A stretch of 64,000 nucleotides of DNA, taken from the NCBI GenBank assembly GCA_022360015.1, contig JAKSDQ010000062.1, positions 1-64,000 on the forward strand, written 5' to 3'. This DNA is from Cytophagales bacterium. Lineage in GTDB: Bacteria > Bacteroidota > Bacteroidia > Cytophagales > Cyclobacteriaceae. The translations under genes and the position numbers were made by a program. Below are positions 17,253 to 27,515 of this stretch, in pieces (within the stretch, counting starts at the first letter, position 1; the number at the start of each line of letters is the position of its first letter). Below the pieces are notes generated by a model. The model did no database searches. It worked only from the letters and a program-made list of their open reading frames with translations, and had not been told where the DNA came from.

Positions 17253-18929
17253 ATGGAAAACTATCCATGGTATAAGGCCTACCCAAACGGCGTCCCAAAA
17301 GAAATCAATCCCGATCAGTATTTATCTATTTTAGAGCTATTTGAAGAATGTGTGGAAAAATTCGGTGATGCACCTGCCTTCATCAATATGGGAGCAGGTC
17401 TTACCTACAGGCAACTGGATGTGGAGAGTAAAAAATTTGCCGCCTACCTGCAAAATGTGGCAGGACTGGAAAAAGGTGACAGGGTAGCTATTCAAATGCC
17501 TAATCTTTTGCAGTTTCCGGTGGCCCTGTTTGGGGTTTTAAGGGCCGGAATGGTAGTGGTGAATACCAATCCGCTTTATACATCGAGGGAAATGGCCCAC
17601 CAGTTTAATGATTCCGGGGCCAAAGCGGTGGTAATATTGACCAATTTTGGCCACAATCTTGAAAAAATATTAAAATATACCCAGATAAAACTGATCATTA
17701 CCACCGAACTGGGCGATTTGCTGGGCGGGGTCAAAGGGCATTTGGTGAACTTTGTGGTCAAAAGAATAAAGAAAATGGTGCCGGCATTTAATCTGCCTGA
17801 GGCTATACCTTTCAAGCAGGCGCTGAGGGAGGGAAAAAGACAGGTATATCACCGTCCGGAAACAGATGCTGAAGACCTTGCTTTTTTGCAGTATACGGGA
17901 GGTACAACCGGTGTTTCAAAAGGGGCTATGCTGACCCACAGAAACATGGTCAGCAATATGGAGCAAAATTGTGCATGGATGGGCGTAGACCTGGATGATG
18001 GAAAAGAGGTGGTCATTACAGCACTTCCGTTGTATCATATTTTTGCCTTAACTGTCAATTGCCTTACTATGATGAAAAAAGGGGCCAAAAATGTCCTGAT
18101 CACCAATCCAAGGGATATGCCTGCCTTCATTAAGGAGTTGAAAAGATATCCTTTTTCAGTCATAACCGGTGTAAACACTTTGTTTAACGGCCTGCTAAAT
18201 CAACCGGCTTTTCAGCAGGTGGATTTTGACAAACTGAAAGTGGCTGTTGGCGGGGGCATGGCTGTGCAGGATGCTGTGGCACAGGAATGGAAAAGGATAA
18301 CCGGCAGACCGCTGGTCGAAGGATATGGATTGACAGAGACTTCTCCTGTCCTCTCTTGCAATCCCCTGGATGGTTCGGAGAGACTGGGTACTATAGGGTT
18401 ACCCTTTCCAAGTACAGAGCTTAAGCTGGTGGATGAAAATAATCAGGTGGTACCAGTAGGTGGAGTAGGAGAAATTTGTGCCCGTGGCCCACAGGTCATG
18501 AAGGGGTATTGGCAAAAACCTGAGGAAACGTCTAATGTATTTATGGTAGATTGGCTGAAAACCGGGGATATGGGTACAGTGGATGAAGAGGGCTTTTTCA
18601 GAATCGTAGACAGGAAAAAGGAGATGATTAATGTTTCAGGGTTTAATGTCTATCCCAACGAAATAGAAAATGTTATCGCCCTGATGGATGGGGTGCTGGA
18701 GGTAGGTGTGATTGGTGTTCCGGATGACAAATCTTCTGAGGTAGTAAAAGCCTTTATTGTCAAGAAAAACCCGTCTGTCACTGAAGATGAAATAAAGGAA
18801 TTTTGTAAGGAAAATCTGACGGCCTACAAGGTGCCTAAATTCATTGAGTTCAGGGATGAGCTGCCGAAATCAAACATTGGCAAGATTATGCGGAGGCTGC
18901 TTAAAGAGGGGGAGCCGGCGGAAGGGTAG
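17253..18929 (+). CDS. Long-chain fatty acid--CoA ligase (AMP-binding)
   Basis: 'LQYTGGTTGVSKGAMLTHRNM', 'VEGYGLTETSPV', 'KTGDMGTVDEEGFFRIVDRKKEMI'. Confidence 0.95.
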   Translation: MENYPWYKAYPNGVPKEINPDQYLSILELFEECVEKFGDAPAFINMGAGLTYRQLDVESKKFAAYLQNVAGLEKGDRVAIQMPNLLQFPVALFGVLRAGMVVVNTNPLYTSREMAHQFNDSGAKAVVILTNFGHNLEKILKYTQIKLIITTELGDLLGGVKGHLVNFVVKRIKKMVPAFNLPEAIPFKQALREGKRQVYHRPETDAEDLAFLQYTGGTTGVSKGAMLTHRNMVSNMEQNCAWMGVDLDDGKEVVITALPLYHIFALTVNCLTMMKKGAKNVLITNPRDMPAFIKELKRYPFSVITGVNTLFNGLLNQPAFQQVDFDKLKVAVGGGMAVQDAVAQEWKRITGRPLVEGYGLTETSPVLSCNPLDGSERLGTIGLPFPSTELKLVDENNQVVPVGGVGEICARGPQVMKGYWQKPEETSNVFMVDWLKTGDMGTVDEEGFFRIVDRKKEMINVSGFNVYPNEIENVIALMDGVLEVGVIGVPDDKSSEVVKAFIVKKNPSVTEDEIKEFCKENLTAYKVPKFIEFRDELPKSNIGKIMRRLLKEGEPAEG

Positions 18930-18951
18930 GGGGGCTGGTGGGTTTTGTGGG
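18924..18951 (+). other. Putative G-quadruplex-forming sequence at the 3' end of the acyl-CoA ligase gene
   Basis: GGG-TA-GGGGGG-CTGGT-GGG-TTTTGT-GGG; overlaps the stop codon. Confidence 0.5.
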
Positions 18952-19064
18952 ATAGATAGTTATTATGGTGGGGTGTGGAAGGGGTTTTGAATTGACAATT
19001 GACAATGGAAGATGGGGGGGAGGTAGGTTTGTGGCTGATAATTGGGGTTTTTCTATTTGCTTCT

Positions 19065-19826
19065 TTACGGAATTCGACCTTTGATTTGCTTTTTTATATA
19101 GTCTTTTGCTTTTTCGAAGTCCTCAGGGGTATCGATACCGAGGCTTTCGAGGTGTGTTTCGGCAACTTTGATGGTAAAGCCATTTTCGAGCCACCGCAAT
19201 TGCTCCAGGGATTCTGCTTTCTCTAGTAAAGACACTGATAAGCTGGCGATTTGGAGCAAGATGTCGGTTCGGTAACCGTAGATGCCCAGGTGTTTATAAA
19301 ACGGGTGTTCGCCCAGCCAGTCCTCCTGTTTTTTTCCTCTTAAGAATGGAATCGTAGAGCGGCTAAAATAAATGGCTTCGTTTAGGGTGTTTTTTACTAC
19401 TTTTACTACATTGGGATCAAACAAGGTATCTGCGCTCTCGATGGGTTTAATCAGGGTGGCGATTTGCGTTTGTCTGTCGAGTAAGTCTGCCAGCGTATCT
19501 ATCGATTCAGGGGAAACAAAAGGTTCATCTCCCTGAATGTTGATCACATAATCAAATTTTTCTTCCAGTTTCCGGACCACTTCTACACAACGGTCGGTGC
19601 CGCTGCGGTGTTCGGTACTTGTTAACATGACGTTTCCACCGAAACCTGTTACGTGGTCATAGATTTCGCGGTGGTCCGTGGCTACCATGAGTTTCCGAAT
19701 AACCTGGGTTTTTGCAGCCTGTTTATAAACCCGTTCAATCACTGATTTTCCGCCAAGATTGGCCAGGGCTTTGGCAGGAAACCGGCTGGAAGCATACCGT
19801 GCGGGGATAATTCCTAAAATTTTCAT
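19065..19826 (-). CDS. kdsB: 3-deoxy-manno-octulosonate cytidylyltransferase
   Basis: 'GIIPARYASSRFPAKAL', 'VINIQGDEPFV', 'GIYGYR' motifs. Confidence 0.96.
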   Translation of the reverse strand: MKILGIIPARYASSRFPAKALANLGGKSVIERVYKQAAKTQVIRKLMVATDHREIYDHVTGFGGNVMLTSTEHRSGTDRCVEVVRKLEEKFDYVINIQGDEPFVSPESIDTLADLLDRQTQIATLIKPIESADTLFDPNVVKVVKNTLNEAIYFSRSTIPFLRGKKQEDWLGEHPFYKHLGIYGYRTDILLQIASLSVSLLEKAESLEQLRWLENGFTIKVAETHLESLGIDTPEDFEKAKDYIKKQIKGRIP

Positions 19827-19833
19827 CGCAATT

Positions 19834-21216
19834 TCAGGCTTTTTTTACCTTTAGGGAAGTACCTTCTTCACCGATCACTATGACCTCTTCATCTTTATTG
19901 ATAAAGCTTCCCCTTGTATAGGCATCGTATAACTCATTGTCAATCATTATTTTACCACTTGGTCTTAACACGGTATAAGCAATTCCTTTTTTATTGAGCA
20001 TGGATGTTTCGCTGACATTAGCTGTATAACCCTCACTACTCTGCTGCGTATCTACCAGTGCAATTTTTTTAAAAAACTTTGTTTGTGTGAGTTTTACCCC
20101 TCCCATAAACATTAACATAAAACCTCCCAGCAGTCCCACCAAAGCCACCGTTGCGGCCAGAAAAATATCTTTTATTTCTACAAATGAGAAATCAAAATTT
20201 TCATTGTTGAGCATGACCAGAATCAGTGATCCAATAGTACAGATGAGACCCATCACGCCAGCAACGCCAAAACCGGGAATCACAAATACCTCTAACGCAA
20301 GCAGCGCAACGCCCACAAAAAAAACAGCTATTTCCCAGTTTTCAGCAAGACCATTCAGATAATAAGGCGTAAAATACAAAATCATGGCAGTCACAGAAGC
20401 CAGGATTGGAAATCCGACACCCGGTGTTTGCAGTTCGAAATAGATGCCTCCAATGATGATCAGGATCAGCAATCCGCTGATCACAGGATTCAGGAAAAAG
20501 GCAATTATTCTTTCTGCCGGATTCAATTTATGCCTTTCCAGCCTGTAATTTTCAATATTGTTTCTTGTCAGAATTTCTTCAATGCTACTCACCTGCGCTT
20601 CACAGTACCCATATTCGATAGCTTCTGAAGTAGAGAAAGTGATCACTTCTCCGGCTTTTGAGATCCCTTCCACTTCCAGATCCTCATCAACCATGGCTTC
20701 GGCAATCCGGGGATCCCGGCCATTGGCTTCGGCTGTGGATCTCATAATCGATCTCATGTAGGACTGGTATTTATCAGGCGCAGCCTGTCCGTCCTGGAAG
20801 ACTACCGTAGCAGCCCCGATGCTGGCACCCTTGGCCATGTAAATACTGTCACAGGCAATTGATATCAGGGCCCCGGCCGAAGCGGCGTCTTTATTGATAA
20901 AAACAAATACCGGTTTCTCAAATTCCAGAATTTGTGTTCTTATATCGTCTGCATCTGTCAAAACCCCACCGTAGGTATCCATCTCTATTATCAGGTAGTT
21001 GGCACCGATCTCCCTCGCCTGTTCCAATCCCAGCCGTACATAACGATTAGATCTTGGATCAATATCGGATTTAATCTCCATCACGAAAACCAATGTTTCA
21101 TCTTCGGTCGTTGATGTTTGGCTGGAAACCGGGCTGGGGGCCATCAGCCACCCTGTAAACAACATGCTGACAGTGATAATCCCGGAATATACTTTATTTT
21201 TTATGAAGCTGTTCAT
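19834..21216 (-). CDS. NfeD family (long form): ClpP-like serine protease domain, TM region and NfeD C-domain
   Basis: 'IEMDTYGGVLTDADDIRTQIL', 'INKDAASAGALISIACDSIYMAKGASIGAATVV', C-terminal OB-like domain. Confidence 0.9.
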   Translation of the reverse strand: MNSFIKNKVYSGIITVSMLFTGWLMAPSPVSSQTSTTEDETLVFVMEIKSDIDPRSNRYVRLGLEQAREIGANYLIIEMDTYGGVLTDADDIRTQILEFEKPVFVFINKDAASAGALISIACDSIYMAKGASIGAATVVFQDGQAAPDKYQSYMRSIMRSTAEANGRDPRIAEAMVDEDLEVEGISKAGEVITFSTSEAIEYGYCEAQVSSIEEILTRNNIENYRLERHKLNPAERIIAFFLNPVISGLLILIIIGGIYFELQTPGVGFPILASVTAMILYFTPYYLNGLAENWEIAVFFVGVALLALEVFVIPGFGVAGVMGLICTIGSLILVMLNNENFDFSFVEIKDIFLAATVALVGLLGGFMLMFMGGVKLTQTKFFKKIALVDTQQSSEGYTANVSETSMLNKKGIAYTVLRPSGKIMIDNELYDAYTRGSFINKDEEVIVIGEEGTSLKVKKA

Positions 21217-21453
21217 TCTTTGATTTTATTCAGGGAATAAAATTAATGAATTTATAAATATAAATGATTGGGATGAATATATTGGCTTTTATACAGAGTA
21301 ATGTTCTAAAAGGCCTTTTGTATTGAATAATCATTCTTTGAACGTTAATTTTGTCTTTATTTTCAGTGAACCATCCATTTGCCGGAATAATTAATAAATT
21401 TTCAGGATCAATTGTCAATAATTTAATTATTTTGTGCAATAAAAATCTTTTGC

Positions 21454-22614
21454 TTGCAATACATGGCCCTAATTAACGTAAATCTTAATACATACTTAAA
21501 TTTATTGCCAAAGGTGAAGTCCGTTATTATTGTTTTTACACTGATATCATTCGCATTCTATGGAGAAGCCACTGCTTTTACATCCGTAAGCGCAGATTCA
21601 ATAGGCCTGGAGACCAACAAGGATGGTAAAACGTATATCCTGCATAAAGTAGCCCCCGGTGAAACGTTGTATTCGCTGTCCCGAAGGTACAAAGCCCCGG
21701 TATCCGGAATACTAAAATCCAACCCGGGAGCTGAATCAGGCATCAAGGTTGAACAAATTTTGAGAATACCTTATGAAAAAAAGCCTGAACTGGCAAAAGG
21801 CGCGGTAAGTCATGTGGTGAAGCCCAGCGAAACCCTGTATTCTATCTCCAGAAAGTATAATGTGAAGCTTTCCGATATAAAAAAGTGGAATAATCTTGAA
21901 GGCACGGCCTTAAACATAGGCCAAACCCTGGTGCTTTATCCCAAAGGTGGCGGAAAAGACAAAAATCCGGTTGCCAACACCCCGGCAACGCCAAAGGCCG
22001 GTGAGGGGGATTTTGTGCACACCGTAGCCTCTGCAGAAACCTTATATTCCATCTCAAGAAAATACAACGTAGCCATGGCAGATATCAAGAGATGGAACAA
22101 TTTAGATGATGTTAGTTTGAATATTGGTCAGAAATTAATTATAAAACCTTTAAAGCAGCCTGTTGCCCGCAAAGATAAACCAGTTGAAAAGCGTAAGAAG
22201 GAAGTCGCCGAAGTTTCCGGCAAACCAACCGGAAGTCAGACCAAGGATTCAGGCTACAAAGAGTATAAAACCTCTATGGAGGAAATAAAACGAGTTAATA
22301 CCAGCAACCCACAGCCCCGGAAAAGCAGTAATACCGGCGGCTTTAATAAAGTAGTTGAGCTTGGCTTTGCAGAAGTGATCAAGACAGAAAAAGAGTCAAA
22401 AAAATGGCTGGCCCTCCACCGAACCGCCCCCATAGGCACCATAGTGAGGGTGAAAAATGAGATGAACAACCTCTGGGTATTTGTCAGGGTGGTGGGTGTG
22501 CTGCCCGAAACAAGTGTCAATGACAAGGTTTTGATTAAAATATCCCAAACTGCCTACGATAAGCTCGGGGCCATTAACGATAGATTTCCAGTTGAAATAT
22601 CGTACGTCCCCTAG
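21454..22614 (+). CDS. LysM-repeat protein with C-terminal RlpA/DPBB-like domain
   Basis: Three LysM units ('HKVAPGETLYSLSRRYKAPVSGILKSNPG', 'HVVKPSETLYSISRKYNVKLSDIKKWNNL', 'HTVASAETLYSISRKYNVAMADIKRWNNL'). Confidence 0.9.
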   Translation: MQYMALINVNLNTYLNLLPKVKSVIIVFTLISFAFYGEATAFTSVSADSIGLETNKDGKTYILHKVAPGETLYSLSRRYKAPVSGILKSNPGAESGIKVEQILRIPYEKKPELAKGAVSHVVKPSETLYSISRKYNVKLSDIKKWNNLEGTALNIGQTLVLYPKGGGKDKNPVANTPATPKAGEGDFVHTVASAETLYSISRKYNVAMADIKRWNNLDDVSLNIGQKLIIKPLKQPVARKDKPVEKRKKEVAEVSGKPTGSQTKDSGYKEYKTSMEEIKRVNTSNPQPRKSSNTGGFNKVVELGFAEVIKTEKESKKWLALHRTAPIGTIVRVKNEMNNLWVFVRVVGVLPETSVNDKVLIKISQTAYDKLGAINDRFPVEISYVP

Positions 22615-23389
22615 CGCTTTCGATGCTCATCTCAAAGACTTTCTCGAGGAGAAAGTCAGCCAGTTTAACAGACCGGCGTTTATTGCAGATGATCCGGTAT
22701 GCATTCCTCATCTGTTCTCCTTAAAGCAGGACCGCGAAATCGCAGGGTTTTTGGCTGCAACGCTTGCCTGGGGGCAGCGAAAAACGATCATTAATAAGAG
22801 CAAGGAGCTTTTGAAGTATATGGATAATGCGCCATATGACTTTGTTCTTAATCATCAGGAAAAAGATCTTTCAAAGCTCTTAAGTTTTAAACACCGTACT
22901 TTTAAGGATACTGACACCTTATATTTTATTGCGTTTTTCAAACACTTTTATCGAAACAACCAAACGCTCGAAAATGCCTTTATCAGGGGTATGGAAAAAG
23001 ATGGTGAAAATCTTGAGGTGGGACTGATTAACTTTCACAGGTTGTTTTTCAGTTTACCTGATTTTCCGCAAAGGACCAAAAAACACGTCGCCACGCCCGA
23101 GAGGAATTCTGCCTGCAAGCGAATCAACATGTTTCTGCGTTGGATGGTGAGAAAAGACAATAATGGTGTAGACTTCGGCCTATGGCAAAAAATAAAACCG
23201 GCCCAACTCATCTGTCCCTGTGATCTCCACGTAGACAAGGTGGCCAGAAAACTGGGACTGATTACCCGGAAGCAGACCGATTGGAAGACAGCGCTTGAGC
23301 TGACCGAAAACCTTAAAAAGCTAGACCCCCGAGATCCTGTTAAATATGATTTTGCCTTGTTTGGGTTGGGAATTCTGGATAAATTCTAA
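22592..23389 (+). CDS. TIGR02757 family protein
   Basis: 'REIAGFLAATLAWGQRKTIINKSKELL' and 'RINMFLRWMVRKDNNGVDFGLW'; start overlaps the LysM gene. Confidence 0.88.
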   Translation: MKYRTSPSAFDAHLKDFLEEKVSQFNRPAFIADDPVCIPHLFSLKQDREIAGFLAATLAWGQRKTIINKSKELLKYMDNAPYDFVLNHQEKDLSKLLSFKHRTFKDTDTLYFIAFFKHFYRNNQTLENAFIRGMEKDGENLEVGLINFHRLFFSLPDFPQRTKKHVATPERNSACKRINMFLRWMVRKDNNGVDFGLWQKIKPAQLICPCDLHVDKVARKLGLITRKQTDWKTALELTENLKKLDPRDPVKYDFALFGLGILDKF

Positions 23390-24060
23390 ACCACTTTGGA
23401 CTTTTGCGGATCGTTAGTCCACGCTGCGGGATTTTCCCTCCAGCCTTTAAGTAGCTCAACCTCCTTTTCGGAAATGATGCCCTGCTGTAAAGCTTCTTCA
23501 ATTAACGTATTATAATCACTTAAACAAACCAATGGAATGTTGGCCTCCCCGAAGTTTTGCCGGGCAGTGTCAAAGCCATAGGTAAATATTGCAACCATAC
23601 CTAAAATTTTGAATTCGGCTTCCTTTAATGCCTGGGCCGCTTTAAGTGAACTACCCCCTGTTGAGACGAGGTCTTCGATCAGTACAACTTGCTGGTTTTT
23701 TGTAATTTTGCCTTCAATCATATTTTCCATCCCATGCCCCTTGGGTTTCGATCGCACATATAAAAATGGCAACCCTAATTGTTCAGCCACCAGTGCCCCT
23801 TGCGGTATTCCGGCGGTAGCGACACCTGCTATGGCTTCTACTTCCGGATAATTGAGTTTTATCTGCTCAGCCAACAGGTTTTTTATATAAGATCTTACCT
23901 CGGGGAAGGACAGTGACAGCCGGTTATCACAATATATAGGTGAATTCCATCCGGAGCTCCATACAAAAGGTTTTTGAAGGCTCAACTGAATAGCACCGAT
24001 GTTCAACAGCATTTTTGCTATTTGATGTGATTGATCCTGATTTTCTATGATTTTTATCAT
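23386..24060 (-). CDS. pyrE: Orotate phosphoribosyltransferase
   Basis: 'FVWSSGWNSPIYCDNR', 'VVLIEDLVSTGGSSLKAAQAL' PRPP motif. Confidence 0.96.
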   Translation of the reverse strand: MIKIIENQDQSHQIAKMLLNIGAIQLSLQKPFVWSSGWNSPIYCDNRLSLSFPEVRSYIKNLLAEQIKLNYPEVEAIAGVATAGIPQGALVAEQLGLPFLYVRSKPKGHGMENMIEGKITKNQQVVLIEDLVSTGGSSLKAAQALKEAEFKILGMVAIFTYGFDTARQNFGEANIPLVCLSDYNTLIEEALQQGIISEKEVELLKGWRENPAAWTNDPQKSKVV

Positions 24061-24160
24061 AGTGCAAATTTACAATAATATTTACTTGAGACATAAATTT
24101 ATGTTTGTAACACAATCAGATATTTTTTTCATTTGTACATTGTTTTGATATACCGTTTAT

Positions 24161-24850
24161 ATGAAAATATTTATCAATGATATTCCGGTTAATATCGTGC
24201 CCAAAAAGAGCCTGAAGGAATGGGATAAATATCACACTATTAAAAAGGGGGACAATAAAATGATATCCCATCTGGACTTAACCGGTGATATACTTTTTGT
24301 AGATTTGGCAGGGAATGAATTAAAGGTATTTCTGGTTTTAATGCAGGATAAAAAATTCAAAAAAGCCACATCTATTACCTTTGCGGTAAACGACTACCGT
24401 GAGGCAAAAAAACTGGTGAAAGATCAGTTTACCATTGTGAAGGCAGCAGGTGGATTAGTCTTGAAAGGGGACCGGTTTTTACTGATAAACCGGCTGAAAA
24501 AATGGGATTTACCAAAGGGAAAATCGGATAAGGGCGAAAAAATGAAAGAAACCGCGGTGAGAGAAGTTGAGGAAGAGTGTTCGATCAAGGTAAATTTGAT
24601 AAAAAAGATTGGGGTGACCTGGCATACTTATACGCAAAACGATAAACGTATTCTAAAGCGAAACAAATGGTTTCTAATGGAGTGCCTGGATGACCGGGAT
24701 ATGAAGCCTCAGGTTGCGGAAAACATCGAGGAGGTTGGCTGGTTTGATCAGGAAACACTTGCAAAGCTTCTAAAAACCTCCTATCCTTCCATCGTTGAGG
24801 TTTTCAGACGCTACAGCACCAAATTTGCCCATAAACTGAAATTACCATAA
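24161..24850 (+). CDS. NUDIX hydrolase
   Basis: 'DLPKGKSDKGEKMKETAVREVEEECSIKV' Nudix box. Confidence 0.93.
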   Translation: MKIFINDIPVNIVPKKSLKEWDKYHTIKKGDNKMISHLDLTGDILFVDLAGNELKVFLVLMQDKKFKKATSITFAVNDYREAKKLVKDQFTIVKAAGGLVLKGDRFLLINRLKKWDLPKGKSDKGEKMKETAVREVEEECSIKVNLIKKIGVTWHTYTQNDKRILKRNKWFLMECLDDRDMKPQVAENIEEVGWFDQETLAKLLKTSYPSIVEVFRRYSTKFAHKLKLP

Positions 24851-24939
24851 CACCTACCTCTTCTTCATCCCCTCAATGCCTTCCATCCCACCCATCCACC
24901 TTCCCCATGAAAGCATTAAATTTACACCCACACTCTTCT

Positions 24940-25392
24940 TTACAACTTGAAGGGAACAAAAGGTGAAATATCAGCCCCATATTTATGAATTTCACGGATA
25001 ATGCTGGAATTAACGGCGGCGTATTTTGGCGAAGTAATGAGGAAAACGGTTTCAATTTCCCGGTTTAAGTTTCTGTTCACCTGCGAAATGCTGTTTTCAT
25101 ATTCAAAGTCTGTGGTGTTACGCAGGCCTCTGAGTATATAGTTGGCACCATGTTTTTTGGCCAGATTGGCCGTGAGTTCGTTATAAATGACCACTTTAAT
25201 GTTAGGGTATTTGACAAAATTATCATTGATCAATTGCGCCATTTTTTCTACTTCAAAATGTCTGACCTTTTTAGTATTATGACCAATACCGATAATAATT
25301 TCGTCAAAAATCTTTAAGCCTCTCAACACAATGTCTTCATGGCCTTTGGTAAAAGGGTCGAATGATCCTGGGAATATGGCTTTTTTCAGCAT
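24940..25392 (-). CDS. coaD: Pantetheine-phosphate adenylyltransferase
   Basis: 'AIFPGSFDPFTKGHEDIVLRGLKIFDE' and 'ILRGLRNTTDFEYENSISQVNR'. Confidence 0.97.
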   Translation of the reverse strand: MLKKAIFPGSFDPFTKGHEDIVLRGLKIFDEIIIGIGHNTKKVRHFEVEKMAQLINDNFVKYPNIKVVIYNELTANLAKKHGANYILRGLRNTTDFEYENSISQVNRNLNREIETVFLITSPKYAAVNSSIIREIHKYGADISPFVPFKL

Positions 25393-26280
25393 TTATTCAC
25401 AAAGGAATGTATTGTAGAGATCGAAGTACTGATGATCATCGGCTTCGTCAAACATGTAATTATAGTTCAAAAAATCAGGTTTGGTGCCAAATGAAACATG
25501 TCTGAAATGCTTATACAGTTCTTTAAACAGTGCTGAGTCCTTCGTAATGCTTCCCCACACGATGACTTTGGAGCGGTTTTGGTCCATGTCATAAAGCTGG
25601 AAGGCATTGGCTACGTATCTGAAATACTCCATGGTCGTATTATAGGCAAACTTGTTGTAAAGCTCCAACTGGCGATTCCTGGTGATAATAATACTTACAT
25701 GGCTTCGGTCTGTAAATATATACATCGACCGGTTTTCATTATGATCATCATAATTCAGAACACCTTCGATGAGCGCATTTCCCTGATGAATTACATGAAC
25801 AGTGCTGTTGGGGTAAAGGGAAAACAGCCAATCGGTGAATTTCTTGCTGGCGGAGAACACCGCAACAGCCTCTGTCTTTATGTGCTTATAATAGTGGATT
25901 TTTTCCTCATCGACATTTATTTCACAGCTCAGCTTCAGATAAGCTGCCAGATTATCTTTATCAAACAGACTTTCCGGAACCAAAGTGAATTTCACGTTTT
26001 TGATAGAGAACTTGACCGAATTCCAAAATCCGGCGTGTAGCACATGATGATTTTCAAACAATTGCGACAACGTAGCGATTAGTGCATCGATAGATTGGCT
26101 GTCATTTAAAATATAATCCTCCAGTAACAGACAATTGTTGGTCTTGCTGTCGCTGATGCATAACTGAAAGTCGTTTTCAGCAAGCTGAATGGACAAATTA
26201 TAGCGATCAAGACTTTCTATATCAAACTTGTCATCTTTGATTTTCTTTACCTGCCGATAGTTTGCGGTTGTATTTTCCAA
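25393..26280 (-). CDS. DUF3822-like Bacteroidota protein
   Basis: 'VVWGSITKDSALFKELYKHFRHVSFG', position immediately upstream of coaD. Confidence 0.75.
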   Translation of the reverse strand: MENTTANYRQVKKIKDDKFDIESLDRYNLSIQLAENDFQLCISDSKTNNCLLLEDYILNDSQSIDALIATLSQLFENHHVLHAGFWNSVKFSIKNVKFTLVPESLFDKDNLAAYLKLSCEINVDEEKIHYYKHIKTEAVAVFSASKKFTDWLFSLYPNSTVHVIHQGNALIEGVLNYDDHNENRSMYIFTDRSHVSIIITRNRQLELYNKFAYNTTMEYFRYVANAFQLYDMDQNRSKVIVWGSITKDSALFKELYKHFRHVSFGTKPDFLNYNYMFDEADDHQYFDLYNTFLCE

Positions 26281-26288
26281 AATATTTT

Positions 26289-26879
26289 TTATTCCCCCCA
26301 GTTTCCGGACGTTGTAATTTCTGTTCTTGATCCAAACCTGAGAGGTCTTCTGTTTTTTATTTCACTGTCTTCTTTCCTGGTTTTATCAATAGGATCAACA
26401 TCACGGACTTCAATCACATCTACTGTTACGCCGGATTTGGTGATCTTATCAGCAAAAATCTCAAATTTTTTATTGCTTTCCGGTATCAAAGGAAGATCTT
26501 CAATGACCAGATTTGGATATTTTACTCTGGAAAACAAAGAGTCCCTGACATTAACAGTATCCAGGGTGTCGACATGTACCACCAGGGAATCTGCTCCATA
26601 GTCTAAAGGAATAATCTCTTCCCGTCTTTCAACTACATAAATCTTGCCATTATTTATAAAAGATATCAACTTGTCCCAATTACTTGTATATTGCCCATGT
26701 ACCGCCTGGTATGCTATTTGTGCCTCTCTGATCATTTTTAATTTTTCAACTACCCTCGCTTCGACTTCGGCAATGCGCCGTTTTCTTTCGATGTCGCTGT
26801 AGATTAAATTAACCAAATAGGCGGCTAACCCGATGGCAATAACTAAAAAGACATAGGTTAAAATCTTCGTAAGGTTCAT
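26289..26879 (-). CDS. Hypothetical membrane-anchored protein with pseudopilin-like N-terminal region
   Basis: Single N-terminal TM, then a coiled helix and 'IREAQIAYQAVHGQYTSNWDKLISFI'. Confidence 0.7.
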   Translation of the reverse strand: MNLTKILTYVFLVIAIGLAAYLVNLIYSDIERKRRIAEVEARVVEKLKMIREAQIAYQAVHGQYTSNWDKLISFINNGKIYVVERREEIIPLDYGADSLVVHVDTLDTVNVRDSLFSRVKYPNLVIEDLPLIPESNKKFEIFADKITKSGVTVDVIEVRDVDPIDKTRKEDSEIKNRRPLRFGSRTEITTSGNWGE

Positions 26880-26959
26880 ATTTTTTTTCTTTTTGATGCA
26901 AGTATTTGTAGGTTACGAGGTATCTCAATTAATTCAACCGCTATATTATGGAAATATTT

Positions 26960-27436
26960 TTAATAATTAAAATAACCATTCATTTTTAAAAGCCCGGAAA
27001 TTGAATGGCAATAACTGAATAAATTATGAAGCTCATTTTCCTTCATAGCCGCTATTTCGGTGAAGGAAAAAAATTTAATTACTTCCAGAATTTGATGATT
27101 TTCGTCAAATTCCGGATCACTGCCGAGTCTCAATTGACCACCGGTTCTTTCTACTAAAAAAAACAATTCAATGGCATGAAACGGTGGCTTTACAAATTCA
27201 TTTACAAACCGCAACTCCGATACCCGGATTTGCAACCCGGTCTCTTCCAGAAATTCCCGTTTGAGATTTTCCTTTAACGAAGACCCGTATTCAACACCTC
27301 CTCCCGGCGGGATCCACAAATGCCCATCGCCAAGCCCCCGGTGCTTTATCAGTAAAATTTTTTCTTCCTCTATCAATAAGCCACATACCCTTACCCTTAG
27401 TTTATTACCATATTGACGTCCAATTGAGTTTTCCAT
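26960..27436 (-). CDS. NUDIX hydrolase
   Basis: 'PPGGGVEYGSSLKENLKREFLEETGLQI' Nudix box. Confidence 0.93.
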   Translation of the reverse strand: MENSIGRQYGNKLRVRVCGLLIEEEKILLIKHRGLGDGHLWIPPGGGVEYGSSLKENLKREFLEETGLQIRVSELRFVNEFVKPPFHAIELFFLVERTGGQLRLGSDPEFDENHQILEVIKFFSFTEIAAMKENELHNLFSYCHSISGLLKMNGYFNY

Positions 27437-27515
27437 ACAACGATTACAGTATTCTAATAATCAATCATTTATAAACATGACACCCTATACCTCCCTTTAA
27501 ATCACCCAACCTGTC

